DNA of 42,973 bases, taken from the NCBI GenBank assembly GCA_051453625.1, contig JBOZIK010000001.1, positions 58,524,674-58,567,646 on the forward strand. The letters run 5' to 3'. Source of the stretch: Welwitschia mirabilis. Taxonomy: Eukaryota; Gnetophyta; Gnetopsida; Welwitschiales. Position 1 is the stretch's first letter; every line of letters begins with the position of its first letter. The position numbers were made by a program, and so were the translations under genes. The notes under the pieces are model-generated. The model had not been told where the DNA came from and did not search any database. It saw only the letters and a list, made by a program, of their open reading frames with translations. Below, piece by piece: positions 21,731-33,065 of the stretch.

Positions 21731-22310
21731 TGGCCATTCATTTGGTCTTTCAAGAAGAATAACTTGGCTACTGCTCCTAAGGTTTTTGATGATAGTAATG
21801 GAAAATATAGTTCAAGTGCCTTGTATGTGAAGGTTAGCATGGATGGAGCTTTATATCTTAGAAAAGTGGACCTTAAAGTCTATACTTCTTACCATGAACT
21901 CTCATTGCCTTGAAGAAGATGTTTAACTGCTTTACAATTGGTGGGTGTATAGTTATTAACTATGTTTAACACAAGATTAAGTTAATTTACTCACATAACT
22001 TATTAACATTCATCTGTGAACTCTAAACTCTAAGCAAAGTAATGAGAATTTATTTATTATTTTTTTTAAATAAGATCTCATCACCTAGTCATGATTGGAG
22101 ATCACCTCTATAACAAATAGTGGGTTGTGAATAGATGACATTTATATGGGGGAATTTTGTTGTTGCAGATCAGTGTGGAACCCATGCAGTCCCAAGAAGG
22201 GACAACCTAACTGAGAGCAAGTTAATGGATTTGCTGCATGGCTTAAAGTATATTCTTAATTATGAAGACAAAGATGCATATTAGATGCTCATTAGAGACA
22301 TGCCATGGGA
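21731..22310 (+). pseudogene. Aux/IAA transcriptional repressor pseudogene, domains II to IV, with intron
   Basis: Aux/IAA proteins are nuclear repressors of auxin response; domains III-IV form a PB1 fold that pairs with ARF factors. Exon 21,731-21,940 reads [16 protein letters not shown], then [19 protein letters not shown] (domain III with the conserved Lys), and [14 protein letters not shown] lost base then shifts the frame before KMFNCFTI-like sequence. The intron is 21,941 (GTGGGTG) to 22,168 (TTGTTGCAG). The next exon, 22,169-22,310, reads CGTHAVPRRDNLTESKLMD then LLHGLKYILNYEDKDAY, a stop in place of Trp, MLIRDMPWE. The acidic OPCA loop is therefore damaged. The following donor reads ATAAGT instead of GTAAGT. 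The ESKLMDLLHG linker points to the longer IAA8/9/27-like class. No last exon was found. Confidence 0.9.
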
Positions 22311-23987
22311 ATAAGTTTTCTCTTTGATTTATTAGCTTACATATTTTAAAATGTAATAAGGAGAGGCAATTATGGATAGATAGCCTTTTATTGACAAATT
22401 ATGTTCTTACATATTTACAAATATCTAAGCTTACAAAGTTATGTTTTATTGCCCATATTTAAAATTATGAAATTACATATTATAATTAATATGAATTAAG
22501 GGCAATTAGCATAATTGCCCTCTTTTAAAATTATGAGATTAGGCTACATAAATGATGTTTCCATTTCTACTATTTAGACTGCTTTTTCCCCTCTTAGAAA
22601 GATGCCCTAAGCATTACTTCTTCTTTTAGATGGCCTTTCAAGGTCTTTTCAAGTCACCAAAAACCCTTGGAAAGTAGCATTTGTGACATTGTGGTTATTT
22701 ACATGCTAAACATGATTCACTCCCAGATTCTGATGGAATGTATAAGACATGAAAAGCCTTATCATATCCTTGTGGAGAAAGGCTTAAAATGTTCATACAA
22801 GTTGGCTTGGAATACTAATACATGCCACCTATTACAAGGTTTATAAAGTCAAAAGTCGAGTGTTTGGTCTAATTAAAACAAGTTTAATAAAAACATTGGA
22901 GAAATGTTTTTAAGAAGTATCATCTTTTCTTTAATCTAATGAATTAAGTAATATAAAATGCTAGGAATCATATCTATACAATTGTAGCTTATACATGAAG
23001 TTAATTCTTAGAATCAATAATTAAAGGCTAATTCAATTATTGACTTATTTTATTAGACTAGGTTTGTCCAAAAAAATTATCACTCAAATGTGAAACCAGA
23101 TTAATAAAACATAGACTAAATCTGTAACCATCATTAGTTTATTAAAAAAATGTGAGAATTATTGACCTATTTAAAATTATGATATTGTTTAGCCATTTCC
23201 TTCAAGATTTTGATATGCACCTTCTTATGGATTCCTTCAAGAATTTATCATTTTAATAACTTCAATAGGATAAGGTTAAAAAAAAACTACATCATTAAAA
23301 ATTAGATAGAGGAAAAAGAAATGATGCTTCGAAACATGGAAATTTGACAACATATAACCAAAAATATGGACTTGTTTGAAAATTTCATGGAAAAATTTTA
23401 ATCAAGATTTACTTTAAAATTTCTCAAAACAATTGGAAGGATTGTAGAAATGGATAATTATATCAAATCATATTTCATGACATCATTATTATAGAGAAAT
23501 GAATAACAAAAACAAAACCATATAGACGCAGAACTGTACAAATTCAAATGCACCTCTATGAAAGCCATGAAGTTTGATTTCCTATTTGTTATTAGTAAGA
23601 CAAGAATATGATGTCTAATTCAAACATGACTGATTATATCTCTCATTTAATTCTCTCTTTCTGTGCCATTTCTTTAATGAACATAATACTTCTACTTTTC
23701 TTACTTTTTACGATCTAGTAAACTCCCCCAGTGGAACCATATAAGTGTGATTTTTCTACCAATTTATAGCTTCATTTTTCTAAACCCATTAATAATCACT
23801 TATATAATAATATCAAAGCAATTAGTTTGATATGAATTATTCATTTTAAAAATTGCAGTTTAGTCATGTAAATAGTTCTATGAAAGTTTATCTAATTGCC
23901 TCTTCTTATTATCACTGCCTTGACTTGAATTTTTCAATCAAAGGATTAAATATGTAAATTTTAAATTATAATAGATATGGATTATGG
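22311..23987. other. unassigned AT-rich stretch
   Basis: I looked for the last Aux/IAA exon (the CKRLRIMKGS and GLAPRAMEK blocks) and did not find it. No other domain, RNA gene or element end was recognised. The segment at 22,590-22,870 is less AT-rich but has no long open frame. Confidence 0.5.
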
Positions 23988-24168
23988 NNNNNNNNNNNNN
24001 NNNNNNNNNNNNNNNNNNNNNNNNNNNNNNNNNNNNNNNNNNNNNNNNNNNNNNNNNNNNNNNNNNNNNNNNNNNNNNNNNNNNNNNNNNNNNNNNNNNN
24101 NNNNNNNNNNNNNNNNNNNNNNNNNNNNNNNNNNNNNNNNNNNNNNNNNNNNNNNNNNNNNNNNNNNN
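23988..24168. other. assembly gap, 181 N
   Basis: Gap with an estimated size, followed by an A-run at 24,173-24,187. Open frames reported across it consist mostly of N and are not real. Confidence 0.95.
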
Positions 24169-24399
24169 GACCAAAAAAAAAAAAAAAGGAAGAGAGTGGT
24201 GCATTAAGCCTTGCTATATAGGAAGAAACTTCAAGAACAAGAAGATTTACATGGCTGGAATTTCTTTGGCCCTTAAGCTTATTCATGGAGTCCATATCAT
24301 AAGAAAAAATATGGAGTAGCAACTTTAGACATTCCTCCTCCTGTAAACCATTCTATCTTAGAGATCATCCTTTTTATAATTCTTATAGTGTATCCCTCA

Positions 24400-24486
24400 C
24401 TTCTTCATAAACTTCCACATATCCAAAGCTTCATCTAAAAGTCCAGTTCTACCAAAGATCTTGATTAGAATATTCAGGTATTTGTA
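24400..24486 (-). pseudogene. pentatricopeptide repeat (PPR) fragment
   Basis: The - strand reads LNILIKIFGRTGLLDEAL then DMWKFMKK before a stop. This fits the PPR helix-turn-helix pattern (YNxLIxxxxKxGxLDEALxxxxxMKx), a family of organellar RNA-binding proteins that is very large in plants. Only one motif is visible. The neighbouring sequence on both sides has stops and no second motif in frame. It may be a piece of a pseudogene whose rest is lost or lies in the nearby gap (24,693-25,415). Plain similarity to other helical repeats cannot be excluded. Confidence 0.4.
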
Positions 24487-24692
24487 GTAAAATATAATTA
24501 TTTTGGATTAAATTACAAGGAAACTACTATTGCACACACATTTTTTAACAAACTTTAAAGCAATTACAGGAAACGTTGAAATGTCTAAAAGCTTTAAAAT
24601 ATATTAGACAAAGTGGGGAAAAAGTACAAGTGAATGCCAAGAATAAAGCTTGTCCAAAAAGCTATCCACTAAATCAAAATGTGTGCTTCTCA

Positions 24693-25415
24693 NNNNNNNN
24701 NNNNNNNNNNNNNNNNNNNNNNNNNNNNNNNNNNNNNNNNNNNNNNNNNNNNNNNNNNNNNNNNNNNNNNNNNNNNNNNNNNNNNNNNNNNNNNNNNNNN
24801 NNNNNNNNNNNNNNNNNNNNNNNNNNNNNNNNNNNNNNNNNNNNNNNNNNNNNNNNNNNNNNNNNNNNNNNNNNNNNNNNNNNNNNNNNNNNNNNNNNNN
24901 NNNNNNNNNNNNNNNNNNNNNNNNNNNNNNNNNNNNNNNNNNNNNNNNNNNNNNNNNNNNNNNNNNNNNNNNNNNNNNNNNNNNNNNNNNNNNNNNNNNN
25001 NNNNNNNNNNNNNNNNNNNNNNNNNNNNNNNNNNNNNNNNNNNNNNNNNNNNNNNNNNNNNNNNNNNNNNNNNNNNNNNNNNNNNNNNNNNNNNNNNNNN
25101 NNNNNNNNNNNNNNNNNNNNNNNNNNNNNNNNNNNNNNNNNNNNNNNNNNNNNNNNNNNNNNNNNNNNNNNNNNNNNNNNNNNNNNNNNNNNNNNNNNNN
25201 NNNNNNNNNNNNNNNNNNNNNNNNNNNNNNNNNNNNNNNNNNNNNNNNNNNNNNNNNNNNNNNNNNNNNNNNNNNNNNNNNNNNNNNNNNNNNNNNNNNN
25301 NNNNNNNNNNNNNNNNNNNNNNNNNNNNNNNNNNNNNNNNNNNNNNNNNNNNNNNNNNNNNNNNNNNNNNNNNNNNNNNNNNNNNNNNNNNNNNNNNNNN
25401 NNNNNNNNNNNNNNN
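24693..25415. other. assembly gap, 723 N
   Basis: Sized gap. It ends at a G-run and GA microsatellite, a common cause of sequencing drop-out. Confidence 0.95.
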
Positions 25416-25449
25416 GGGGGGGGGGGAAGAGAGAGAGAGAGAGAGAGAA
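25416..25449 (+). repeat. poly-G followed by (GA)n microsatellite
   Basis: Eleven G directly after the gap, then about a dozen GA steps. The true left extent is hidden by the gap. Confidence 0.9.
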
Positions 25450-27099
25450 AAGTAAAGTTGAGTCATAGTGGTATTTGTGAATCCATATCCATATCATGTA
25501 TTATGAAATACAATATATTATAACCTTTATTTATGATTATATGAGAGTAATCTTTGTGTATTTTCTTTTAAAAAAAATCTTAGAAGCATTTTGGATTTTT
25601 AGAATAATAGAAAACTAAAAAACCAAAATAAAACTACACATACTAAGAAATAATGAAGGAGAAAAATACATATCATAATTTTTTTAAGAAAAATAATAAA
25701 TTAATAATTCATCATGAACTTAATCCCATATATACACTTGAGAAAAAAATGAAGTAGCATAAAGAAAAAATAGAACCTTCATGGAAAGGGTATAATCTAT
25801 GATGGTTTAAACTAGTATTTTTAAATAATTCTAGATTAAAATCATAAGTATAGTAGATGTAACATCTACCTATCATAAATCTTAATAATGGAATCATGTT
25901 TAAACTTTAATCTAATAAATAAAACTACATTAAACATATGATAAAATTCGAATGTAAATGCTATTTACATATCCCTTAGTAACAAATAAATAAACTAGAT
26001 AATAAAGTTAGAATGGGATCACTGCTCATATATGACTTAGTAAGAAAAGTCTATTGGCTATAAAATGTAGAACAAAGAAACATTTTAGTCTAAAAAGATG
26101 CCACTTTCAATAATGAAAATCTAACTTTAAAAAGTACTATATTCTAGAAGTCCCATCTATATCATCAGTTCTAAGGAAGGACAATGAAATAAATCTTTAA
26201 TTAGACTCTACAATATTAATTGAAGAATGTTAAGGAATAAAAGAAGACTTAAATAAAATAAACTATAATGAAGAATATGATTGAGATCAAATTAAAGAAA
26301 ACTTAATGAAATAGATAAAAATAAAACTTAAGTAAGTAAAAATAATTAATCCATTCTTTTTTTTTTTTTAACAGTGGTCATGTTCCAATATTAGTAAAAA
26401 ACTATATAACTAGTGTCAAAAAAATATAGCTATAATAGTTAAAATGGGGAAATCCCCTACTTATTAAGGACTTAAACATAATAGAACATCTACCTTGGGT
26501 TATCACCTTAAACACCTTTTGACTAAAGATGAAAATACCTTTTTTGGCATATAAAAAATAAAAATTTAAAAAACTGCCATGCAACTAAAAGCTTGAAGAT
26601 GTTTTCACATCATGACTAACTCAAAAGAGCTAAAAACACATCTTTCAAATTTACTTTTCCAATTTGAATAAACTATATGAAATAAAAACTTGCAATTTCA
26701 TAAAAACATCTTAAATATATAGAGACATCATCCATATTTTTGAAATAGCATTTCCCTAGGTTAAAAATGGAAGAAATCTCTAGTATTCTTATTTACAAGA
26801 ATATATTTAATGCCATTGATTTCTAATTTCTTTTTCAAAGTTTCCTTGATCAATGCTTGTTCTTATTTGGATGCTATTACAACATCAACTTCTAATGAGT
26901 CTTGGTAATATCCTTCTAGTTTGCCCCTATATTGGGTCCTAAAGTTTCTTATAGTATTTTCATTCCTTCACAGTTAGCATCTCATCATAGTGTAGCTTTG
27001 AGTACAACCATACAATCCTATGCTCTCAAGTCTAATCTCCTTAACATCCTTTGGTCTTCTACCATTTAGAATTTTTAATGTTAAAAAGGAAATGATTTC
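25450..27099. other. AT-rich stretch, mostly unassigned
   Basis: No gene recognised. A T-run at 26,357-26,369 could be the complement of a poly(A) tail of the - strand LINE to the right. The part between it and 27,100 gives only weak - strand resemblance to LINE C-termini, so this is a possibility and not a call. Confidence 0.4.
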
Positions 27100-28990
27100 T
27101 TGTCCTATCTTTCATGATGTTTTTTAACCTTTCTCTACCTTTACAAAGAGCTTTTCATAAACGGAAATCCCCCCACTTTATCTCCCAATCTTTATATTTT
27201 CTTCCAGTGATTCTAATTCATGAGGGTTTTTCCCTCCACCTCAATGTTTTTTATAAGACTAATTTGCATTTGGAAAATGCTATCTTTAATGTCCTAAATT
27301 CTTGAGCCCTCTAATTCTACTGGTTTATCTATGTCATCTTGAGTAATTGCATGAACTTTATTATCTCCTTTGTTTCCTTTCTAAATAAAATTCTTGATTA
27401 TTCTATTTAGTAAGTTCTTTGGCTTCTCTATAAAAACTTCCAATGATGTACTATACTTTTTATGATGACAATAATAGAGCTATTCAAAATTATTGTTTCT
27501 TTACTAAATAGAAAAATGACATTTCAACCATGACACTTCCTACACACCTTTTAGAAAAGGTCTTTCCATGTTTGGCATCTCATCATTAAACATGGAAATG
27601 TTCAAGCATACATTCTTTGGTCTTTCTCTTTTAATCATTATCATTGTCTCTATTCTAGACATTATTATAAGACTTAATATATTAAACTCTACTATTTGAA
27701 TAATTAATCACTAGCACTAATTTTGCAATAAAATTTTTGAATCCTTTTTTAATAGATTAAATTTGTTAAATGTTGGATTCTAAAAAGCTAATTGAATCAT
27801 TTATAAAGTATTTATACATAATGTTCATATTATGAAATTAAATATCTAGAGCTCCTTATTTACTAATATAGTCTTGTAAAACATCTAATACAATGATAAA
27901 CAGATAAGAAAAGAAAGGATCTTTCTTCCATAGACTTCCCCTATACTAAAGAAATCATGGATGTTTGGTTCATTTTTAGACTTAATCTAGCTATCTTATA
28001 CATGTGGATAATTAACTTTATAAGTGGGATTGAAAATAATTTTGTTATTGGGACATGTTTAAGAAATATCTAAGAAAAACTATCATAAGATTTTATAAAG
28101 TCCAATTTCAAAGAAAAACCCTTTTATTTTTCCTTTGTATAGACTAGAATAAATCATGATTAAAGATTACCTATTCTAAGATTGATCTATTCTTGAGAAA
28201 ACCTACTTGAATTAGTCTCACTATGTATAGTAAAGAGGAGTGAATATTGTTCCCCAGCATCTTAGAAAAAATTTTATGAATAACATTACAAACTCTGATT
28301 GGTTTAAAATCTTAGACTTTAAGAGTCTTCTCTTTCTTAGGATTCATTACAACATGTGTATTGTTCTAAGTGTGAGGTATTATTCCAAGTTCCATTACCT
28401 TATTAAAGGCTAGTTCTACTAATCTATGAATAATATTCTATTATTTCTTAATGAATTTCATAGTCTAGCCATCAAGACTAGGGCTGTGTTTTATCTTCAT
28501 CTTCTTAAGACACTTTAGAATTCTTTACTTTTCACTTTTCATAGTTGGTTTTTTCCTACCAGGTCTGAGGCCATAACATAGAGGAATCTACTTCTCTTTG
28601 GTTATGCCATAGCTCTTTAAAGTTGTTATTAAAAGCTTCTTACAATCAACTCCTTATCACCATCTTTTAACTAGTTACTATGTGCTCTCTACTTTTACTA
28701 AACTTCCTCTTGCAATCTAATCTTATGTAGCTCCTAAAGGTGTTGCCACTCCTCTTGATGAAGATCTTATCCCTACTCCTACATTCTTTGAATCTCTTGT
28801 ATATACACTTTCAACTGATATTTCCTTTTAAATATCAATTCCTAATGCCTTCTACATGCTTTGAACTAGTCCTTTATACATTATAAGTTCTACTAGAGAG
28901 TGTTAATTATGTTAACCTCATAAAATTTCCAAAGGTGCTCAATAAAGCTAAGGATTTCCTCTTTGTTGAGTCATGTCTTATTAAAGATGA
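27100..28990 (-). mobile_element. LINE (non-LTR retrotransposon) reverse transcriptase remnant
   Basis: In - strand order: a block near 28,720-28,650 reading LHKIRLQEEV then LKDGDKEL, the plant LINE QEE-x-WKQRSR-x-WLKEGDxNT block. At about 28,505-28,470 MKIKHSPSLDG matches the KAPGPDG block. At 28,390-28,330 NNTHVVMNPKKEKTLKV matches the IPK block, with DFKPIRVCNVIHKIFSKML (28,320-28,255) for FRPISLCNVIYKIISKxL. Near 27,950-27,885 a frame-broken DFFSIGEVYG and a KDPLSFLF-like stretch fit RGLRQGDPLSPxLF. Further left, weak resemblance to the LINE C-terminus. Stops throughout. The 5' part is cut at or near the LTR at 29,077. Confidence 0.75.
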
Positions 28991-29076
28991 AATGTAATCT
29001 TTTGTTTGGCATTCTTCTTATGATAAGAAAGATAGATCTATGATTAAAGAATGAACATCCTTCTCCTTATAACCTT

Positions 29077-30275
29077 TGTTATCAAATTGTATGTTTTTTA
29101 TGGGTATTTTGAATAGTTTTGTAGGACATTTAGATAAGTTTAAGCATAAAAATGCATAATTACCAATACATTTGGAGACATTTTGGATCAATTCTAATTC
29201 TTCACATTTTAAGAAGGAATTAACATTTTACAAAGGAAAATTCACTTGATTAAGAGCTTAAAGAAGTCTATCATTCCCTCCATAATTCGAATGATCATTA
29301 GGATGATACCAATTACATGCTAACTAAGATGTTAACTAGAATAATAAAAAGGTTAAATATAGAACTTTCTTAACATGGTATTATCCTATCATTACTTAGA
29401 TGACTAGAAGAATGACATCTAATTTTAGTCCATGTACCAAACTTTATCAAACTTATATCATATGTCATGAACTTTTCATGCACCATTAGGATCTTAGTTT
29501 CATCTATTTGATCTTCTATTTTTTAGTCTATTATTATTAATAAATTCCACTTTGATCTTGATTCTGATCATCTTCATTATACCAGAAATTCACATTACAG
29601 TAGATCAAAGAACTGGAGGTCCATCCATTAGTTGTAGAGAGGAGTCTTCCTTATTGTTAAGTTGTTTCTCCTTCATTGAGATGCTGTTGATTTGTAACAA
29701 GATGTTGGTTTAACTTTTAATAAAAATATTTTTTTAGTTTTATATTCATGTACATGTCCATTATGATTTATGTTGGTTATGATTTCTGATAGTTTTATAA
29801 TTGATATAGGTCATCAAGAACAACCTTTTTTAAAGTTGAAATCATTAGCTTAGGACCTTACATTGCATTTTACATTTCATAAATTAAATCATTACATGTT
29901 TTCATATTCTATTTAATGCAGTTAATAGATTAGATTAGTTAAGGTTAGTGATAGTTTCCTTAATTAATCTAGGTTATATAAGGCCAATCTTGGTGACAAA
30001 TATCTGGTAGTTAGATAAATATTGCACTTAAAGTAGTTTGCATTTGCATTAGTGTGTTTATTTTCTTACATTACTGATTTTCATTTTGAACCATAAAAAG
30101 AAAATATAAAAATAAATTATTTAAATCAATTCTCTAGCTTTGAGTCTAGTGCTTTTAATGGAGTATAACATTTAGGTCACCCTTGTCTATATTAGTGTGT
30201 TGTATTTGTGCATATATTTTTAATTAACAAGATTTGATTAAGGCTATAATGTTTGCATAAATATGTACTGCAACA
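29077..30275 (+). repeat. LTR A of the tandem array
   Basis: It starts TGTTATCAAATTGTATG and ends ...ACTGCAACA directly before the PBS. No polypurine tract precedes it; the left flank is LINE-derived. It is therefore the outermost 5' LTR. Confidence 0.75.
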
Positions 30276-30300
30276 TATTGGTACCATTGTTGGGAAAGGC
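30276..30300 (+). other. primer binding site after LTR A
   Basis: TTGGTACCATTGTTGGGAA follows the LTR end by 3 bases. It resembles the TGGCGCCGTTGCCGGGG-type PBS of Athila-group gypsy elements, each difference being a C-to-T or G-to-A change. The equivalents are TTGACACCCTTACCAGAA after LTR B and TTTGATGCCATTATCAGGG after LTR C. Confidence 0.65.
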
Positions 30301-30734
30301 CACAAGAAGTTCGAGGATTATTATTACCTAGATAAGTGCTTTGGATTTCAATTTAGATATTTATTTGTGGTAGAATTACATTTTTACTATAAATACCATT
30401 GTTTTTCTTTCCACTTTTTTTGAATTTGTTGTTTTTGATTCTACATTTTTCAAGCCTATCATCCTGTCTGTCATTCAGATGACATAGGCAGATGATAGTC
30501 TAGGGTTAGGATTTTTTATTATTTTCTATAAGTTCATTTTTGGTTTTATGTTTCATAATACGTTGATATTGTCTCCTCTATCATCCAAATGACATAGGAA
30601 GATGAATGACAGTGTAATTCTATTCTAGTTTTTATTGAATATATTTTTTGTTTTCTCTATTTTTTTTTCTATTTTCTGGTTATCTAGGATATCATCTAGA
30701 TGATGATCGAGATAATGAATAGGCAAACATTTTT

Positions 30735-33065
30735 ACTGAGTAGGGATGTAATAAAGTCTATTAAAAAGTTAAAATATCTAAGGAAATAAAGCTTAATCAA
30801 GAAAAATAATTAAAAATTACTCAACAAAAAACAAAACTTAGATATACACATCCCAAGTATATAATCTCTAATATTTGAAAAAAAATTTCCTTTTATATTC
30901 TTAAAACTAAATTTTTCAAAGAGTAGTGAAAATAATAGAATAGGAGAAAAAAATATTTTATCCCCTTCTTCCTTAAATAGTAGTATAGCATAATATAAAC
31001 ATAATAGAACCCTCTAATTCAGAAACAAACATTACTGTAAAAGATTTAATTGCTGGTAGGATATGTGAAAAACAAAAATCTTTTAACTTATCTCATAGTA
31101 ATGATTTAGAACTTAAAATAGAAAATTATTTTTGTTTATTCTTCCCATCCACTTCTAAGAATAATGATGAAATGCCTATTCATGAAATATTGGATGAAAT
31201 AAGAGCTGAAATAAGGATAAATAATAGAATTTCTAACAAAAATAATAGAAATAGATCACTTAGAGAAATTCTTGTAGAAAGAATATGGACAACATCAAAT
31301 TCTATTAAGACTAGGAATTGGACCCCTTCCTCTTTTCAATCCCCTTATTTTAACCATTACTTTTTCCAAGCTTCATATGAAACAAAAATAACAATGTGCA
31401 CTATTTTAGGAATTCTACCTCATCTAGTGAAACATCCTAAAATTATTTTAGTAAATCCCAACCATCTTTCATGAGCTATTATAAAGAACAACTATCCTCC
31501 ATCCATTATCATTAAGAAAAAGATCCATCTATCATGAGTTAATCTTATGAACAAAGAAATAACTATGTTAAAGAAATAATTGATGAAATGACAAAGAAGC
31601 AAGAAGATACCAATAAAAAGATAGAAAATATGATTAAAGTCCTTCGATAAAATTTAGTGGAAAATCAATTATCTTAAGGTTCTTTTGCAACACAACAGAC
31701 CTATCCTACTACATCCCACCTTGAGAAATGCGAAGAAAACTTAGAAATAACAACAATTCTTACTTTAACATAAAAAATGAAAGTATGGATCAATCTACAA
31801 TAATCCACTGATTAGAAAATGGATAAAAAAAGAAGGTTAATGATGATTCAACTCCATATTCAACAAAACATATGAACACGAGTATTTATCAAATGATGAG
31901 CTAGGTTATAACTCCATTTAATTCATATTATAAAATTAAGATAAAATAAAATAATTAACTCATGAAAAATCTAAAACTTATTTAAATCATGATAAACATA
32001 ATGATCACATTTCTCCTTCTGATAAATTTAATGAATTGAAAAATAATGACATGCAACAAGATGATAATAATAATGAGGAAGAATATGATGATAATGATAT
32101 TAAAATATTATATCATATCCCTAGTTTTCACTTGCTTTATGATAAGGATGAAGGGGTTTAACCTTTAAAAGGAGTTTAGCATATGAGATTAATGGATAAT
32201 TTAAGTAATAAAATGAAACTAGTGGAGAATTTAAATAATAAAGGAATTCATCCACCCCTGTTGTCTAGATAACAATCCAAGACAACAATCAGTAATAGTA
32301 ACTCAACAACTAAAAATAAGGATTATAGTTTAGAATTTATGGAATTATTCAATAAAATGCAGAAGAATCAACTTAGAAAATATTAGAAAATATTTCATCA
32401 CATAATGAAGATAATGAGAACTTTTTTCTATGAACTTTTTACTGATCTTTTTGAGGAATCCACCAAATTAGGAAATGAAAATAATCCTCAATAAAAAAAT
32501 AATAATTTCAATAAAACAGAATAAGATATAGTCAATAAAAGTGATAAAGACAATGAATAAGAGGGATATATTATCAAAGATAATAATAAAGAAAGTAAAT
32601 AAAGCATTCAATCAAGAAATGATAAAGTCAATAATGAGAAGGAAAGGAATAAAGAAGAACCTATAAAAAATCAACCAAACATTATATAGAATAGACTTAT
32701 ACCTTCCAATGAAGTAAATCAACTTAAAGAGTCTACACATGTTTTTCCATCTCTTTCACTTGTACTTTCATGTAAAATCTTAAAGGACATCCATCCTTCT
32801 ACTTCTAATTCTACATTACCTTGTAATCTTGACAATGATAACCTTTCTTTCTCTCTTCTATTTAAACATTCACGTAATTTTCTACATGGCATTTCTTTCC
32901 TTAAATTTAATAAAACATATCACCTTAAGGAATCTACTTCTAAAATCTCTCAATATTTTTCCTTTATAACTCTAGGCAACACTCAAAATAACATCTTTTT
33001 CTCTTTTACAAAGTTTACTTTACTTCATGATTTTAGTATGCTAAACCTTATCTTGAAACTCTAAA
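30735..33065 (+). pseudogene. gag-like region of array unit 1, long degraded reading frame with acidic middle part
   Basis: After the 5' leader, broken frames read LSPSSLNSS (about 30,960), then an open stretch 31,172-31,474 with DEIRAEIRINNRISNKN and ITMCTILGILPHLVKHPK. Next come a coiled-coil-like Lys/Glu-rich part (KKQEDTNKKIENMIKVL, about 31,590-31,645) and GSFATQ...PTTSHLE. This order resembles the C-terminal part of Athila-type gag (heptad region, then GxLPSQ-NPK). At about 32,050-32,160 it is strongly acidic (DDNNNEEEYDDNDIKIL) then PSFHLLYDKDEGV. From 32,400 to 33,065 further open stretches rich in Asn, Lys, Glu and Ser. Function beyond gag-like is not known. Confidence 0.5.

Larger units (their letters stand above)
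18351..21765 (+). repeat. tandem array, four ~0.88-0.91 kb units derived from an Aux/IAA 5' region
   Basis: Units start at about 18,351 (ACAGAGCGAGG), 19,232 (ACAGAGCGATGG), 20,115 (ATAAAGAGAGG) and 21,021 (ACAGAGTGAGG). In each the same landmarks recur in order: GTGTAACAGTTACTCATCAT, a pyrimidine tract ending in a TTTCTGCATT-like block, CTAGGGTTTC-like sequence, ATGCATATCCCTAGATTT, GAAAGCA(C/T)ACTAAGCTCT and a TTTTGTCCTTT-(C/T)AG acceptor-like site. Last is a short open block W-P-L/F-I-R/W-S-F-R/K-K-N. The first three units then carry ~145 bases of junction sequence before the next. The fourth instead continues into the Aux/IAA reading frame at 21,761. Units are clearly diverged, so this is not a recent or collapsed satellite. 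Confidence 0.85.

Noticed and set aside
22121-22135. ATAGTGGGTTGTG as a possible right end of the CACTA element
   Set aside because: It lies inside the Aux/IAA intron and lacks the inverse of CACTACTAGAAATATTAGC and any subterminal motifs.
24576-25523. Several long open frames on both strands (about 258-315 codons)
   Set aside because: They are almost entirely N from the 723-base gap. The same applies to the frames across 23,988-24,168 and 40,454-41,161.
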